A stretch of 64,000 nucleotides of DNA from the NCBI GenBank assembly GCA_945910005.1, contig OX246743.1:47863637-47927636 (forward strand). Direction: 5' to 3'. This DNA comes from Isoperla grammatica. Its lineage: Eukaryota > Arthropoda > Insecta > Plecoptera > Perlodidae. Shown in pieces: positions 25,547 to 35,624 of the stretch. The notes under the pieces were generated by a model. That model did no database searches. It worked only from the letters and a program-made list of their open reading frames with translations, and was not told where the DNA came from. How positions within the stretch are numbered: position 1 is the first letter of the stretch; each line of letters opens with the position of its first letter. Position numbers and translations under genes: made by a program.

Positions 25547-27600
25547 GCAGACATTCTTGCTGAAAGTTCGATCCCAACCACTGACTACATTTCCGAGTGT
25601 TGATTTATTTCCTAGCACAAGCCACGATAAAAAGAATGAATTAAATTGGGTACCATTTGGGCACTAAACATTTACATACACTAACATATTATATTCTGTT
25701 CACAATGAAATAGGAAATAGTAATTAGGTTAATGTAATTACCTAAAAGCTTTGTAAACTTTACCTAACATCACAATTACCTGACTTGAGACTACTTAATT
25801 AGAAACATGGGTCATCCATAATAAACTTAATTTTATTAATTAACAATAATTTGCTGTATTTCCGCGTTGTATCCATATAGACTGTTTTCATATACGTGTG
25901 CGTCAAACATCTGAACTACCGGTACTCACTTAGCCCACTGGTGGCGGTGTGGCTCGCATTCGACTCCCACTCAGACAATCCTTGATGGTTTCTTTCAGTT
26001 CATGATGATTTCAGTTTTATAAACAATATTTTTGCTCAATGTTCATTGCTATGAGTGATGCAAAATGAGCATACATGTGCACAAGCGAGGATTTGAACAT
26101 GAAGTCACATCATCCAATACCGCTTCTTCTGTTCCTTATAAGGGGGGCTCTCCACTCTCCACTTCTCAACAATGTATTTACCAACTAAAACATTTCAATT
26201 TGTTGCTCCCTCCTCCCCCCCCCCATCCATTAGCATTTAATGTAAATAGAAACTATCCATTATGATTATTAAATCTTTCTTTGTCTTGCAGTCGATATTT
26301 AATGTAATACACCAATAATTTAACCTATGCACTAGATTACATTGTTATAGTGGAAACATCTCTTTACATTACTCAACTAAATGATGTTGTTTCAAAGTGT
26401 ATAAATATTACAAATAATAATAGAAAGGCATTAACAAATACAAATAAATTTGAAATGTTAGCATTTCTCTGTCTGTCCCATTACATATATGTGAGCGTGC
26501 TTTGTTTGACGGTTTCAGATGCGTTCACATCACAGACATTGGGGTCGGCTACATCTCGACTACATATATGTGAGCGTGCTTTGTTTGACGGTTTCAGATG
26601 CGTTCACATCATAGACATTGGGGTCGGCTACATCTCGACTACATATATGTGAGCGTGCTTTGTTTGACGGTTTCAGATGCGTTCACATCACAGACATTGG
26701 GGTCGGCTACATCTCGACTACATATATGTGAGCGTGCTTTGTTTGACGGTTTCAGATGCGTTCACATCACAGACATTGGGGTCGGCTACATCTCGACTAC
26801 ATATATGTGAGCGTGCTTTGTTTGACGGTTTCAGATGCGTTCACATCACAGACATTGGGGTCAGCTACATCTCGACTACATATATGTGAGCGTGCTTTGT
26901 TTGACGGTTTCAGATGCGTTCACATCACACGACATTGGGGTCGGCTACATCTCGACTACATATATGTGAGCGTGCTTTGTTTGACGGTTTCAGATGCGTT
27001 CACATCACAGACATTGGGGTCGGCTACATCTCGACAATGTTGTCTCTCTCCGCTCTGTTTCTGCGATGGTGTTCGCAAGTTCGAGATTTCGGTCTGCAGC
27101 ACCTTTGCGGGATGAGGAATCTTCAAGTTCTTTCTCTAGCAGGTATGTACCAACGAAAAGCTACTTCTCGTCAAGGCAGATTCACACAAAATTCTTAAGG
27201 CTGTTTGCCAACCTACCTGTGGAAACTAAAATTTTTCACAATATCGAAAAATTTGGTGTGTATGTACTTCTTAAATAACGATAACATACATCACGGGAAA
27301 TGAGGATGGGTCAGCACGCCCCGGCAAATGTTTTCATGATAGGTGCTACTGTACTGTGTGTACTGTTCCAATCCGTCACACAGAGTGTTGTGATTGTAGA
27401 GTGGTAGAGTGTGGTCGTACTTCAGGTATATGACGTTATTTCTCATTACAGGTTGCCCACTGATGACATCCAGTGGACTCTCTAGCCTCATCCAGCTCCG
27501 ACATCTTCAGGAACTGGAGTTAACAAATTGTCCTGGCGCTTCGCGGGAACTTTTCGAATATTTGAGAGAACATTTGCCAAGATGTCTTGTGATCGAGTAA
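8929..27600 (+). CDS. FBXL16: FBXL16 orthologue, C-terminal part (three exons)
   Basis: F-box and leucine-rich-repeat protein 16. In vertebrates it is an F-box family member that associates with SCF components or modulates them. Exons 8929-9124, 26994-27142 and 27452-27600 join with matching phases (AG|A across the first junction, G|GT across the second) and end in TAA. They encode about 164 residues of cysteine-containing LRRs, e.g. [47 protein letters not shown] and the terminal HLPRCLVIE, which matches the vertebrate C terminus closely. Human FBXL16 is about 480 residues, so the F-box and first LRRs are missing. The first exon starts with TT that completes a Val codon, so a donor ending in G lies upstream, and I could not find it in 1-8460. 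The first intron is 17.9 kb and mostly tandem arrays. Both of the first two exons have duplicated acceptor/5' ends. Confidence 0.95.
9201..9909. mobile_element. Non-autonomous hAT element (709 bp)
   Basis: Terminal inverted repeats CAGTGGTGTAGTG and CACTACACCACTG are flanked by a perfect 8 bp target duplication GTATGAGT (9193-9200 and 9910-9917). An 8 bp duplication with a CAGTG-type terminus is the hAT signature. No transposase is encoded; the interior has a C/G-run motif (GGGGGGCAGAGCCCCCC). It sits in the FBXL16 intron 77 bp after the 8929-9124 exon. Confidence 0.9.
9918..11451. other. Intronic DNA, nothing recognised
   Basis: Within the FBXL16 intron. The only structure noted is an 11 bp repeat (TATCTGGCACT) in four imperfect copies at 11257-11296. 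No exon was identified. Confidence 0.45.
11452..13266. repeat. 34 bp minisatellite, about 53 copies
   Basis: The unit is CATGGTGGTATGGCCGGGCT followed by AGCAGCTTACTCCT. Variants are CATGATGG, GGCTGGGC, GTACGG and CATGGAAG. The rare CATGGAAGTACGG variant occurs about 239 bases apart (near 12443 and 12682), i.e. seven units, which suggests block duplication. Confidence 0.96.
13267..14036. other. Intronic spacer between two arrays
   Basis: Unique sequence separating the 34 bp and 73 bp arrays in the FBXL16 intron. I recognise no coding or RNA feature in it. Confidence 0.45.
14037..20546. repeat. 73 bp satellite-like array, about 89 copies (6.5 kb)
   Basis: The unit contains CAGTTCAGTATTGATTGACG, CGCCGTGTGCATCAGCCC, then RCACAGTTGACATACAACCT and GCATGCAATGTGTGA. 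The commonest variant is G/A in CCCRCACAG. Rare variants (CAGTAGCGATTG; a 1 bp loss giving GACGCCCGTG; an extra GATT; loss of TTCAGTATTGA) recur at distant sites and mark internal block duplications. Because 73 is not a multiple of 3, three units make a 219-base frame cycle, which explains the repeated 60-80 codon frames on both strands; none is a gene. A shortened final unit (CAGTAGCGATGCACG) ends the array. Confidence 0.97.
20547..21472. other. Intronic DNA, nothing recognised
   Basis: AT-rich FBXL16 intron sequence with a short CA tract near 20848-20873. No supported feature. Confidence 0.45.
21473..21554. repeat. (CT)n microsatellite
   Basis: About 40 CT dinucleotides, interrupted by CGCTCTTT near 21533-21540. 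It sits 50 bp upstream of the 21 bp minisatellite. Confidence 0.95.
21606..22022. repeat. 21 bp minisatellite carrying CRE palindromes
   Basis: The unit GGGTAGCTCACTGACGTCAA+T is repeated about 19 times. Twelve copies contain a perfect TGACGTCA, the consensus cAMP response element. In the 3' half TGACGTCA alternates with TGCCGGCA, forming a 42 bp higher-order unit. Because 21 is a multiple of three, the array is open in several frames on both strands (up to 189 codons), which creates convincing but spurious open frames. It is flanked on both sides by CTCACTAGCTCGCAATATC, at about 21625 and 22020. Confidence 0.93.
22031..23515. other. Intronic DNA with small unassigned open frames
   Basis: Two open frames of 80-86 codons (about 22508-22759 and 22846-23106) show no family I recognise and have no flanking splice or regulatory context, so I do not call them. 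C-rich runs occur near 22390-22410 and 22490-22500. Confidence 0.4.
23516..23537 (+). repeat. Poly(G) tract
   Basis: A run of 22 G on the + strand, a potential G-quadruplex or an assembly-sensitive homopolymer. Confidence 0.85.
23857..25035. repeat. ~155 bp tandem repeat, about 8 diverged copies
   Basis: Each copy starts near AAAACGGGGGTCACGGGCCT, continues with TTATTCCGACTTAAAGATTA and ATGATATTTGGCTGAAATT, and ends with CAACATACACTATAATATG. Copies vary from about 145 to 160 bp and are more diverged than in the other arrays, indicating an older expansion. It lies in the FBXL16 intron. Confidence 0.88.
25168..25210 (+). repeat. Poly(G)/(AGG)n tract
   Basis: A run of about 22 G passes directly into AGG repeats. 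Confidence 0.85.
25471..25542. repeat. (GA)n microsatellite
   Basis: A perfect AG dinucleotide run of 36 units in the FBXL16 intron. Confidence 0.97.
25543..26480. other. Intronic DNA, nothing recognised
   Basis: AT-rich FBXL16 intron. tRNA B-box-like strings occur near 25953 (CATTCGACTCC) and 26086 (GAGGATTTGAAC), but no cloverleaf or SINE could be delimited. Confidence 0.4.
26481..26993 (+). repeat. 79 bp duplicated splice acceptor plus exon 5' end (FBXL16)
   Basis: The unit is intron TACATATATGTGAGCGTGCT, TTGTTTGACGGTTTCAG, then exon ATGCGTTCACATCACAGACA and TTGGGGTCGGCTACATCTCGAC. Acceptor AGs fall at 26518, 26597, 26676, 26755, 26834, 26913 and 26993. Only the last runs into the complete exon. 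In the phase set by the previous exon, use of any earlier acceptor and read-through meets TGA in ACATATATGTGA directly after the duplicated exon piece. The copies are nearly identical (one G/A change and one extra base), so the expansion is recent. Confidence 0.95.
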
Positions 27601-29195
27601 ACATAGCAAACATCTAGACAAACGGGATCGAAAAACACTCGAGAATTTTCACTTCATTCAGACATTTTTGATGAAGGAGTGGTAGCCAGTTTCTAGTGGA
27701 AGTGCGCAGCTACGTAAACTCTACAATCGGCAGCTGAAGATGGAAAGCAAGTTACATCCAGCGCTGTCAACAGTCGTTTACACCGGAGATCTACAAACTC
27801 TTTGGAAGAACTAATCACTTGTGTTCTATAAATCTATCTTTCCACTAAAACTGACCTTGAAAATGTTGATCAAAATTAAGACTTGAAGACGGTTCTGTGT
27901 CGAACACTTTACTTCATTAACTAGCCACCTTGATGACTGAATGTTGTTTTTATGAAAATATTGCCTACACAAGTGTGGCTAATACTTAGAATAATTGTAC
28001 AACAGTAAAATGCCAATCAATATTAATGTATCTTCAGCCAGCTCCAAGTATCACGAGACTATTATTCCGACAAAGGTTCACTTATGTTTTAACATCTCAT
28101 GTCCTTCAATGTCCGCACCCCGAGCAATAGACGTAACTGTACGTTGTGTATATCGATATCTAATAATACATGTCACATTCCAGTCGTTGTTGTAAATATT
28201 TTGTTAGTCATACATGTTTTACGTAATTTTGTTCACATTTTTGGACTGTATTCTCCCATTTTGTATGAGCTCAAGTCATTATTCATCATACTCAAGTTTC
28301 AAGAAATCATGTACATATTTAGATAGACATGTAGCATTTTAGCAAGTAATCGTATTTATCTGTTAAAGCGATGCCCTGCCCTGGTCATTTCGCAGACAAT
28401 GAAAGGAATCATGGACGCCACTAGAAATACACTAGTCGTAAATTTAACGTTTTTGCCTTCCAATTCCAAATAATAATTCTGAAATAGTTATCATCCCTTC
28501 TCACACCTCGCTAAATTAATAATTTCCCGGGTGCTTTCGGCTTGGAAGTAGCCTGGAAGAAATGGCGCCGCACTTCTGTCTTGATTACCGCTCACGTTTA
28601 CTTACCCACTCAGATTTGTGTCTTTAAACTAGGAATAAAATAAAAAACCACATAAATATTAGAAAATGTACACATTTATTATAGATGTTATAGCCAACTA
28701 TTTTCATAAAAACTTCCAGTAAATGGTGAAACTATCTTTATATTCTGCCATCGATGAATTGAAGTTTGTAGCAATGCTATGAAACCATATTTTTCTGTGA
28801 GAGGATTTTTTAAATATCCTAGATTGCTTTTGAAACTCAACATGTTTTACCTTGCAAGTTTGGTTCACTTTCCAACAGGGTTTTTATATGAATATATTTA
28901 ATTAACATATTTCAATCTCAAGTGTTGTTAGGTCTAAAACATAACCAGCAAACGCAATAAAAAAGAAACAATTATGAATTAATTAATAATTATGTATCTC
29001 AGCACTGTATACTATATTGAATTATGTTTTTAATACAAGTGTATAGTAGTAATGTACCCATGTACTACTTAAATTACCTGTATGTGTACACTATATTAGT
29101 TGCTGTGTATGTAGCTTTATAGTGTTTCTAGATGTACAGTCAAGTCCTTTAGTGGCATGTGAATTTATTGTAATAAATTCATTTTGATCAACTTA
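27601..29195 (+). other. FBXL16 3' untranslated region (inferred)
   Basis: AT-rich sequence follows the FBXL16 stop. Candidate AATAAA signals lie at about 28633, 28956 and 29172. I take 29172 as the likely distal end because POLR3H converges there, giving a ~1.6 kb 3' UTR. There are no coding features. Confidence 0.5.
29164..29177. promoter_or_regulatory. Opposed poly(A) signals of FBXL16 and POLR3H
   Basis: TTTATT at 29164-29169 (AATAAA on the minus strand, 157 bp past the POLR3H stop) and AATAAA at 29172-29177 (plus strand, FBXL16) are two bases apart. This is inferred from sequence only; cleavage positions need 3' end data. Confidence 0.5.
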
Positions 29196-29325
29196 TTAAG
29201 AATTACCAACACTTTAAGATCTCTGTAAATAATATTGTACATTTCTTACTGGTAATTCTAGATCTTTTGGTTCCAAAGAAATATGCCACAAAAAGTTGAT
29301 AGATTAACTATTATTGATATTTCTT

Positions 29326-32300
29326 TTAGCTTGAACTATTTGTCCACCAGGTGAGAAGACCAAGTCCTGGTTCATTGATGCTTCCCTGAAAAAGGAAAAC
29401 AAATGTTCATTTCCTCTGAAAGTAGCTAGAGACCGGATGTATATTCCCTAAAACACTAAAAGATGCGCACATTGTCTTAAAAGCAAGCCAAATATTTCCG
29501 AATATCCCATAAACCACAATATCATTCCTTTCTATTTTTTAGAGAGATTATGAAAAAAAAGGAGGTAATAGAAGAATGAAGTTACATGTTTCGCCCAATA
29601 ATACACATATTTAGTTGATTAAACATTGCTTAAATGACATTTTTGCTCATTGTTTACATTACTTAGGGCCGGTATTATAACGCCCGGCTAAACGTTTAGC
29701 ACTGGGCTAACTTGTTTTTTCCTATGAAACCACGCTTAGGATTGGTGGTTGCCATGGAGATAACAAGTTAGCGGTGGGCTAAATATTTAGCCGGGCGTTA
29801 TAATACCAGGCCTTAACAAACATATATCATCAGTTCATCATCTTATGGACGTAGGTATGAATTAATTTACTTTAAATTATTTTATTGCAGTGTATCAGTA
29901 ATGTTTCAAGATTGAGCGACGACGCTGGGAAGTACAGTCTTGGCCAAAATAGAAATACATTTGTTGTCGAGCGAAAAAGGGGAAGCTAAGTTAATGCCGC
30001 TCAATATACAACACAATCATAGTCCCATATATTCCCCAAAACCTTTAAATATTCCCTATAATACCCAATAGCTAAATACAGTATTCCTATTTCCCAAACA
30101 AGTTTGCATTTTTGATCTCACAAGACATATACATCCTATATATATATATATATATGCAATATCACCCCGACACATTGTGCATGTAAAAACATGCAAATGC
30201 ATAAGAATCCGGTATCTAGTTAAATAACTAGTAACTAATAAGCTTGAATTGAAATGTCTCAACTGACTGAAGTATGTACTTGCAATTCAGATTACTACTA
30301 CAATGGTTGATTATCCATTGGTTATGTATGATGGTATGAATTGCCTGGTTTTCAACATCATTTAAACCTGTGCTAACTTTAGTCCGTTAACACTCGGACC
30401 AAATGATATGTATCAAACTTGGACAACTTGTGGAAATGTGAATTAAATTGGAATGAAATTGAAGCAATTGTAGCAAGACTTGTAGATAGCTCAAGCATAA
30501 ACAAATGCAATTAAATTAATTTACATAGATATATCAGTTTTTTCTTAACCTGTACAAACCCTGAAATGCAAAGAACAGCATGATTGTGTGTGATCTTTCG
30601 GCCAAGTTGCTGGTTATATTAGTTGGTAGTTGCGGAAAGAAGCTTTGTCAACTTCCGTCGTACTTTGAAGGTGAGCTGTTGGTTCCTATCCCAACTTTCA
30701 ACAACTCTCCACTCGATTGGCATCTAACAATGTAACTTAGGTTTACCGTAATAATGTATGGGACTTTTGGCTCTTCGGTTGCAGTTTCGGTAGAAGTCGA
30801 GGCCGTAAGTTCCAGCTTCTCTGGTCCGGATGGTGTTGTCTCTACGAACGTTTCGGCAGTCACTCGGAACCTTATCGTCTCTCCCACGTCCATAAACAAG
30901 TCGTGTTTCTGTCCTTCTCCCAAGTCGTACTCCCAGATCCACACTTGCTCGGTCTCATCAAATCGGGACGGGACTTGAAGAGCTTTCGGTGGAATTATGA
31001 TGTCATCAAAGTAGCCCATAGTAACTGATCACAGAGAAGTATGATGTAAGGTCTAACGGTATTGATCATTTAAGAGTATATCTTTCAAGGAAAGGGCATA
31101 GCCATAGTGGACTGCAGTCAAACAGCATAAAGTGTGAGTTGCTGTATCCAGGTAAATGAGATATCCTCATGATTCACTGGTGATTTCCTGTTTGTTTGTA
31201 GTCCCCTACTACACATGTGTGTGTTGTAGATGGTTAATGATTGACAGTGAATTAAAGATGTCTTGAAGACCTAGCCATAATTGAGTTTTTGAATGCAAAA
31301 AGTATTTCTATGTGACTTTAAAAGATCATTTATAAAAACAACATAGCCTACAATTATTTGTCAATTACTTTGTAGCCCTGTCAAATATTAATATTATGCA
31401 ACCATCTGCTAAACAACTAACATATATTTCAATTTTACAAAAATATGGATTTCTCCCTATGTTGTAAGTGAAAGGGCAAAGCAGTGGAATTGTTGAGGTG
31501 GATGGGAGTGGAGTAACTTTGAAGATTATAGATAAGTAGTAAAATAAGTTCGTTGAGAAGATAACTATGCACATTGGTTATGAAAGTAGGTGCCAATCTA
31601 CTTGAAATGCACATTGTACAGACATGTGCAACAATTGGTACGAGATAGTTACAGGATGAGAAGACGGTTAACAATCCTACGGTTAACAAGGGTACCGGTA
31701 CGATAGAACATGGACAACACAGGTAGCAGACGTGTGGTTTTTAAGTAAGATTGTAAATGTGAGGTAAGATACGTCACCGTTTCAGTGAAACATTGTGGAG
31801 TACTGAAGTAATCAGCAACATTGTGGAGTACTGAAGTAATCAGTCAACACAACAATACTTTCAGGGTTTGATTCTGAGTTTTGTTTTTTTAAATAGCTAC
31901 AGCTCGCAATATGGTACTTTCAAAACCAACCACCGTTTAAGCTATATAATATTATGAACCAGGCTAGTGTTAGTCGGCCCCTACACCTAGGGGCGCCCAT
32001 TGTTACCAAGGTAACAATTGTTTGCATGTTATTTCCCATAAACAAAACAAATCCATAGCAACAATGGGTGCCCCTAGGTGTAGGGGCCGACTATGAATTC
32101 CAACCTAAGCATGTACATTCAACATTATTTTATCCTGTAGGCCTATGCTCCTTAGGCCTATGTAGTTATCTCTAAGTTTATCTGTGGGACATCACTGATC
32201 ATTAAGCGCTCGTTACACGGGGAAGTGAAAAGAAAAAGTGAAAAGAAAGTCACTTTTCTAAAGTTGAGATAGCATGTTCCTTATGGGACTTTCCGGTCGC

Positions 32301-33584
32301 TGTCACACGGGGAAGTCGAAAAGCAAAAAGTAAAAACTTTCCGCACTAGTCGAGCTCGGTTCAACAACTGAAAAGCGAAAAGCAAAATAACCTTGAACAG
32401 TTGGTCGTGATTGGCTGGTAATGTTGCCATGGACTACAACTTCGGGAATAAGTCGACAGTCATTTAGGACGTCCTGTTAACTTTCCCAGAGATGTGTGTA
32501 AACAAGGCGGTGGTGTTACACGTACGTACAAGACGGGAGAAATCAATCGCCATACCTAGTTAGTTACCACTCTTGCCGCACAGCGCCCGATAGTGTTGCA
32601 CGTAGGTCGAGAGATGGCGCTACACGCACACTGTTTCTTTTCCTCGAGAAGTGTCCCGTGTGACAACTTCGGAAAGTATTTTTACTTTCCACTTTTTGCT
32701 TCTCACTCTTTACACTTCCCCGTGTAACGAGCGCTTTAGGTATGCTATAGTCATAGTTTCTAGACTTATCTTGGGGGTGGGTACTAGAACAGTCTCGAAT
32801 ATGTTATCATTGATGGAAAACTACAAAAATATATATATATGATGGTCATACCATGTACACCTTCTGAGTTGCAACTGCGTATCTTGCCAATAATAATTTC
32901 TTCCATAAATGGTCTGAATATTACGTAACGGAATGTGACCTTGGTATGGGCACAACCACTCCCAGGAAATATGTACGAATCATCTAGATGTGTTATGTCA
33001 TGAAGAACAATGCACAGACCAACATCCAAAACAACCTAGGATTAAAAAATCAGATTGAGTTCTGAACACACCTTCAATGAGCCAGAACTAGCCTTGACCT
33101 TCGGGTTCAAAACCCAAAGCCTGGAAGCAGCTACCTCAGACCTAGTAATATTTAAGAAACAGTTCCCAAGTAGGCCTACGGGATAAGCGTAAAACTAGGC
33201 CTAGGCCTAGATCTATCAACTTTTGACAGCTTGAAAGTGAGGTTAGCTAGATTTCCAGCTCTCGGCATAGCATGATGACAAACAATGTATTTAAAATGAT
33301 ATCTTTTTAACGAAACCTTCTTCTCTCTGACTTAACTTTATTTCAAATTGAGCGTCTAATAGGGCTCTGTGTTTTTATATTTTTACTTGAAGCTTGAATG
33401 AGGTTATGTCTACATGTAGGCCAAGGGCCTAAATACTAAGCTGCTATAAGTTTTAAGTCAAAATTACAAATACCTTATTAGCTAATGAATTGTTAAGCTC
33501 TTTCTCTATGGCGTCATTTAATTTTAAATGGAATTTCCAAGGAGGTGTTCTGATAACTTGTTTCATTTCTGCCAAGACGAACAT
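29326..33584 (-). CDS. POLR3H: POLR3H (RNA polymerase III subunit RPC8), complete
   Basis: RPC8/Rpc25, the Rpb7-like half of the Pol III stalk that pairs with CRCP/RPC9 and acts in initiation in the nucleus. Exons, read on the minus strand: 33474-33584, 32852-33035, 30747-31024 and 29326-29385; 633 nt, 210 residues plus TAA (human 204). Exon 1 starts ATG ([18 protein letters not shown]) and ends LANK|GTATTT. Exon 2 has VGLC, FPGSG and the [18 protein letters not shown] strand. Exon 3 holds [20 protein letters not shown] and the Glu/Thr-rich loop. The 60 nt last exon encodes [14 protein letters not shown] plus a short tail. Phases (0, 1, 0) match at every junction. The N-terminal two exons form the Rpb7-type domain and the rest the RPC8 OB fold. 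Introns contain MITEs at 29666, 31973 and 32205. Confidence 0.97.
29666..29812. mobile_element. Harbinger-like MITE (147 bp)
   Basis: Inverted termini GGGCCGGTATTATAACGCCC and its near-complement (GGCGTTATAATACCAGGCC) are flanked by TTA on both sides (29663-29665, 29813-29815). A 3 bp TTA duplication fits the PIF/Harbinger group. The core GATTGGTGGTTGCCATGGAG is shared with the MITE at 38475. It is located in the last POLR3H intron. Confidence 0.8.
31973..32091. mobile_element. Mariner-type MITE (119 bp)
   Basis: Long inverted termini (GTCGGCCCCTACACCTAGGG and the complementary CCTAGGTGTAGGGGCCGAC) are bounded by TA dinucleotides at 31971-31972 and 32092-32093. The TA target fits Tc1/mariner. 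It lies in POLR3H intron 2. Confidence 0.8.
32205..32735. mobile_element. Harbinger-like MITE (531 bp)
   Basis: Termini AGCGCTCGTTACACGGGGAA and TTCCCCGTGTAACGAGCGCT are flanked by TTA (32202-32204 and 32736-32738). Inner inverted stretches of AAGTGAAAAG extend the foldback. It ends about 115 bp before POLR3H exon 2. No coding capacity. Confidence 0.85.
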
Positions 33585-34132
33585 GATGAAAATGTGACAT
33601 ATCAACAACAAAGCTGTTGCAAGTTTTCAGCGGTAGGTGGCAGAGGTGTTGCCAACCAAGCTGTATTGATCAGTTTCCGCCACGAGTACTTCCTGCGATT
33701 GCGCGGGAATTCAATCAAAACACTTTGTTCTGTTGTGCCGTTATCTGTATATGTAAATGAATACAAATTGGTGATAACCAGACTACCAGCAATTATTTAG
33801 GTACATTAATAATGAATGCAAACACATCATGTTAGATATAGGCCTCATCACCCCTCAAAAATGTATTATGTAGTTTTATTTCATGTTATACAATATACAT
33901 TATTTGCAACAAAGAGATCAAAGCACGCACTATGTTTGCAGTGGTGTCGCTAGGCATTATATTTTAAGGGGTTGGGAATGAGAGTTTATAGACAGAAAAT
34001 AGCTCCACGCGCAATGGTGATGTAGGAGGAGGTACCCCCACAACAGTGTCGCTGGCAAACCCTTATTATTAATATTTGGTTTTCAGTGTTTAATTCGGCC
34101 CACGGGATGAAATTGTAACGTAAGCACCCTAA
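33585..34132. other. POLR3H upstream region
   Basis: It contains the POLR3H 5' flank. A CAGTGGTGTCGCTAGGC string at about 33939 resembles a hAT terminus, but no partner or target duplication was found. Confidence 0.4.
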
Positions 34133-35337
34133 GGGTGCTTACGCAAACCTGATCCGATCACGTCAGATCCCAACCTGGTCTTACGCAAACGTGATCCTTC
34201 CGATCAACCCGCGTACGAATACATGATCTCAGATCACAGATCCCTTGCACCGATCAGTAATCTGGTGATCTTTTGGAAAGGCAGGGTTAGGAGATCACTA
34301 ACACAGTTTTTGGCGCTAAATTCAGTTATGAGGATATAACCATCGTGTACTGGCGACTGATTCTGAACGGATTGTGCTAAGAAAAGAAGCAGAAGTTATC
34401 GATGCAGGCAACCAATCCTTCTCGATGAGGAAAACAAGCACTTAAAACATTGATGATGGATGAAATTGTTGTTTTTGGTAAGTCTATAATGTATAGGCCC
34501 TAGCCTATGCCTGCTGCTTTTTAAACAATATTTCAATTCTGATCATTTGTTGAATATAATAGCATATTGTTTTTTGCAGCATATATTTTGAGGACGGTGT
34601 AAATATTACTCTGAGGGGCACATCACCCCCCCCCCCCCCCACAAACATGACATTGTGTATTCAATCAACTGGTTAACTGTGGTATGCCTATGTATATATT
34701 TCACACCAAAATAGGCGTGAAAATAAGCTAGGCCTTGGTACTAGGTTGGCCTACCACCGTAATTTGGGGTTATAATGTGCCTATAGGTAGGCCTACGACA
34801 TGTTTATTGTACAGTTTCTGTCCAATAGCCTATGGATGTTGGTTAATTTAAATGAGCTATTTAAATAGTAGCTAGCCGGTATGCATACCGTTACTAAAAA
34901 AGCCGATGGTATGCCATACCGGCACTAATTTTAATCGGTTGTAGGCATATCGACGAATTTTATTGAACGTGTGTTGCGTTTTGTTTTTATATTTGCTCAT
35001 CCAATGTTTTTATAAAGTAAATGTTCCAAATCTTGTTTTCCCCCCACAAAATAATATTTTTAGCAAGAGTTCTCAACCCCCCACCCCCCATTTCCAAATG
35101 CCCATTTAAACGTGTTCATGACAAAATACCTAAACAAAATACTTTGTGGGGCAAAACTGAGGGGCCACGCTTCCCATCCCCCCCCCCCCCCCCCCGGCGT
35201 ACCCATATTGTCTACTGTACACAGCAGTAGTGCATACCGTTTCTTCTCCGAGTCCACTTTAACCACTGAGAAGGGGTAAATACCTTCAGTCCAGGCTTAA
35301 AAAATACCAATATTTTAAGTTAGGGTTGTGTTTTTAC

Positions 35338-35506
35338 CTGACAGTGTGTACTGCTCAATTATTTCTTCTGCGTAACTCCTCTGCCACACACGTTTCTTCT
35401 TCTGTTTGACATTAGCTAACGCCATTATGGCGACTTTGTCATCATCATCACTGTCAAGCAATATATCTATTATTGTGTGTACTGTCAACGCAATAGCCTC
35501 TTCCAT
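35338..35506 (-). CDS. Possible transposon-derived exon
   Basis: An ATG-initiated frame encodes MEEAIALTVHTIIDIL, an acidic DSDDDDK patch and the basic KQKKKRVWQRS, ending at a phase-1 donor (G|GTAAAA). An N-terminal acidic stretch followed by a basic RVW segment resembles the start of Harbinger-type (HARBI1-like) proteins, and it lies inside a Harbinger-like element. No downstream exon was found in the window, so the function is unproven. It could be a non-transposon 5' exon. Confidence 0.35.
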
Positions 35507-35624
35507 ATTGTAAATCCCGCCTTGCACGTGGTACTGTGAAGAAAGCGCGCTTGTTATTTCGCGCCTGTCTGTCCGAAAACTAACCCGTAATCAATAGAAT
35601 CTGTCACGTGACGGATACCAATCT

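Noticed and set aside
25940..26110. tRNA gene or tRNA-derived SINE
   Set aside because: Only B-box-like strings are present; no A box at the right spacing and no cloverleaf could be drawn.
33528..33800. 90-codon plus-strand frame near POLR3H
   Set aside because: It overlaps POLR3H exon 1 on the other strand, which encodes the conserved N terminus.
33939..34075. hAT element starting CAGTGGTGTCGCTAGG
   Set aside because: No matching inverted terminus or 8 bp duplication was found nearby.
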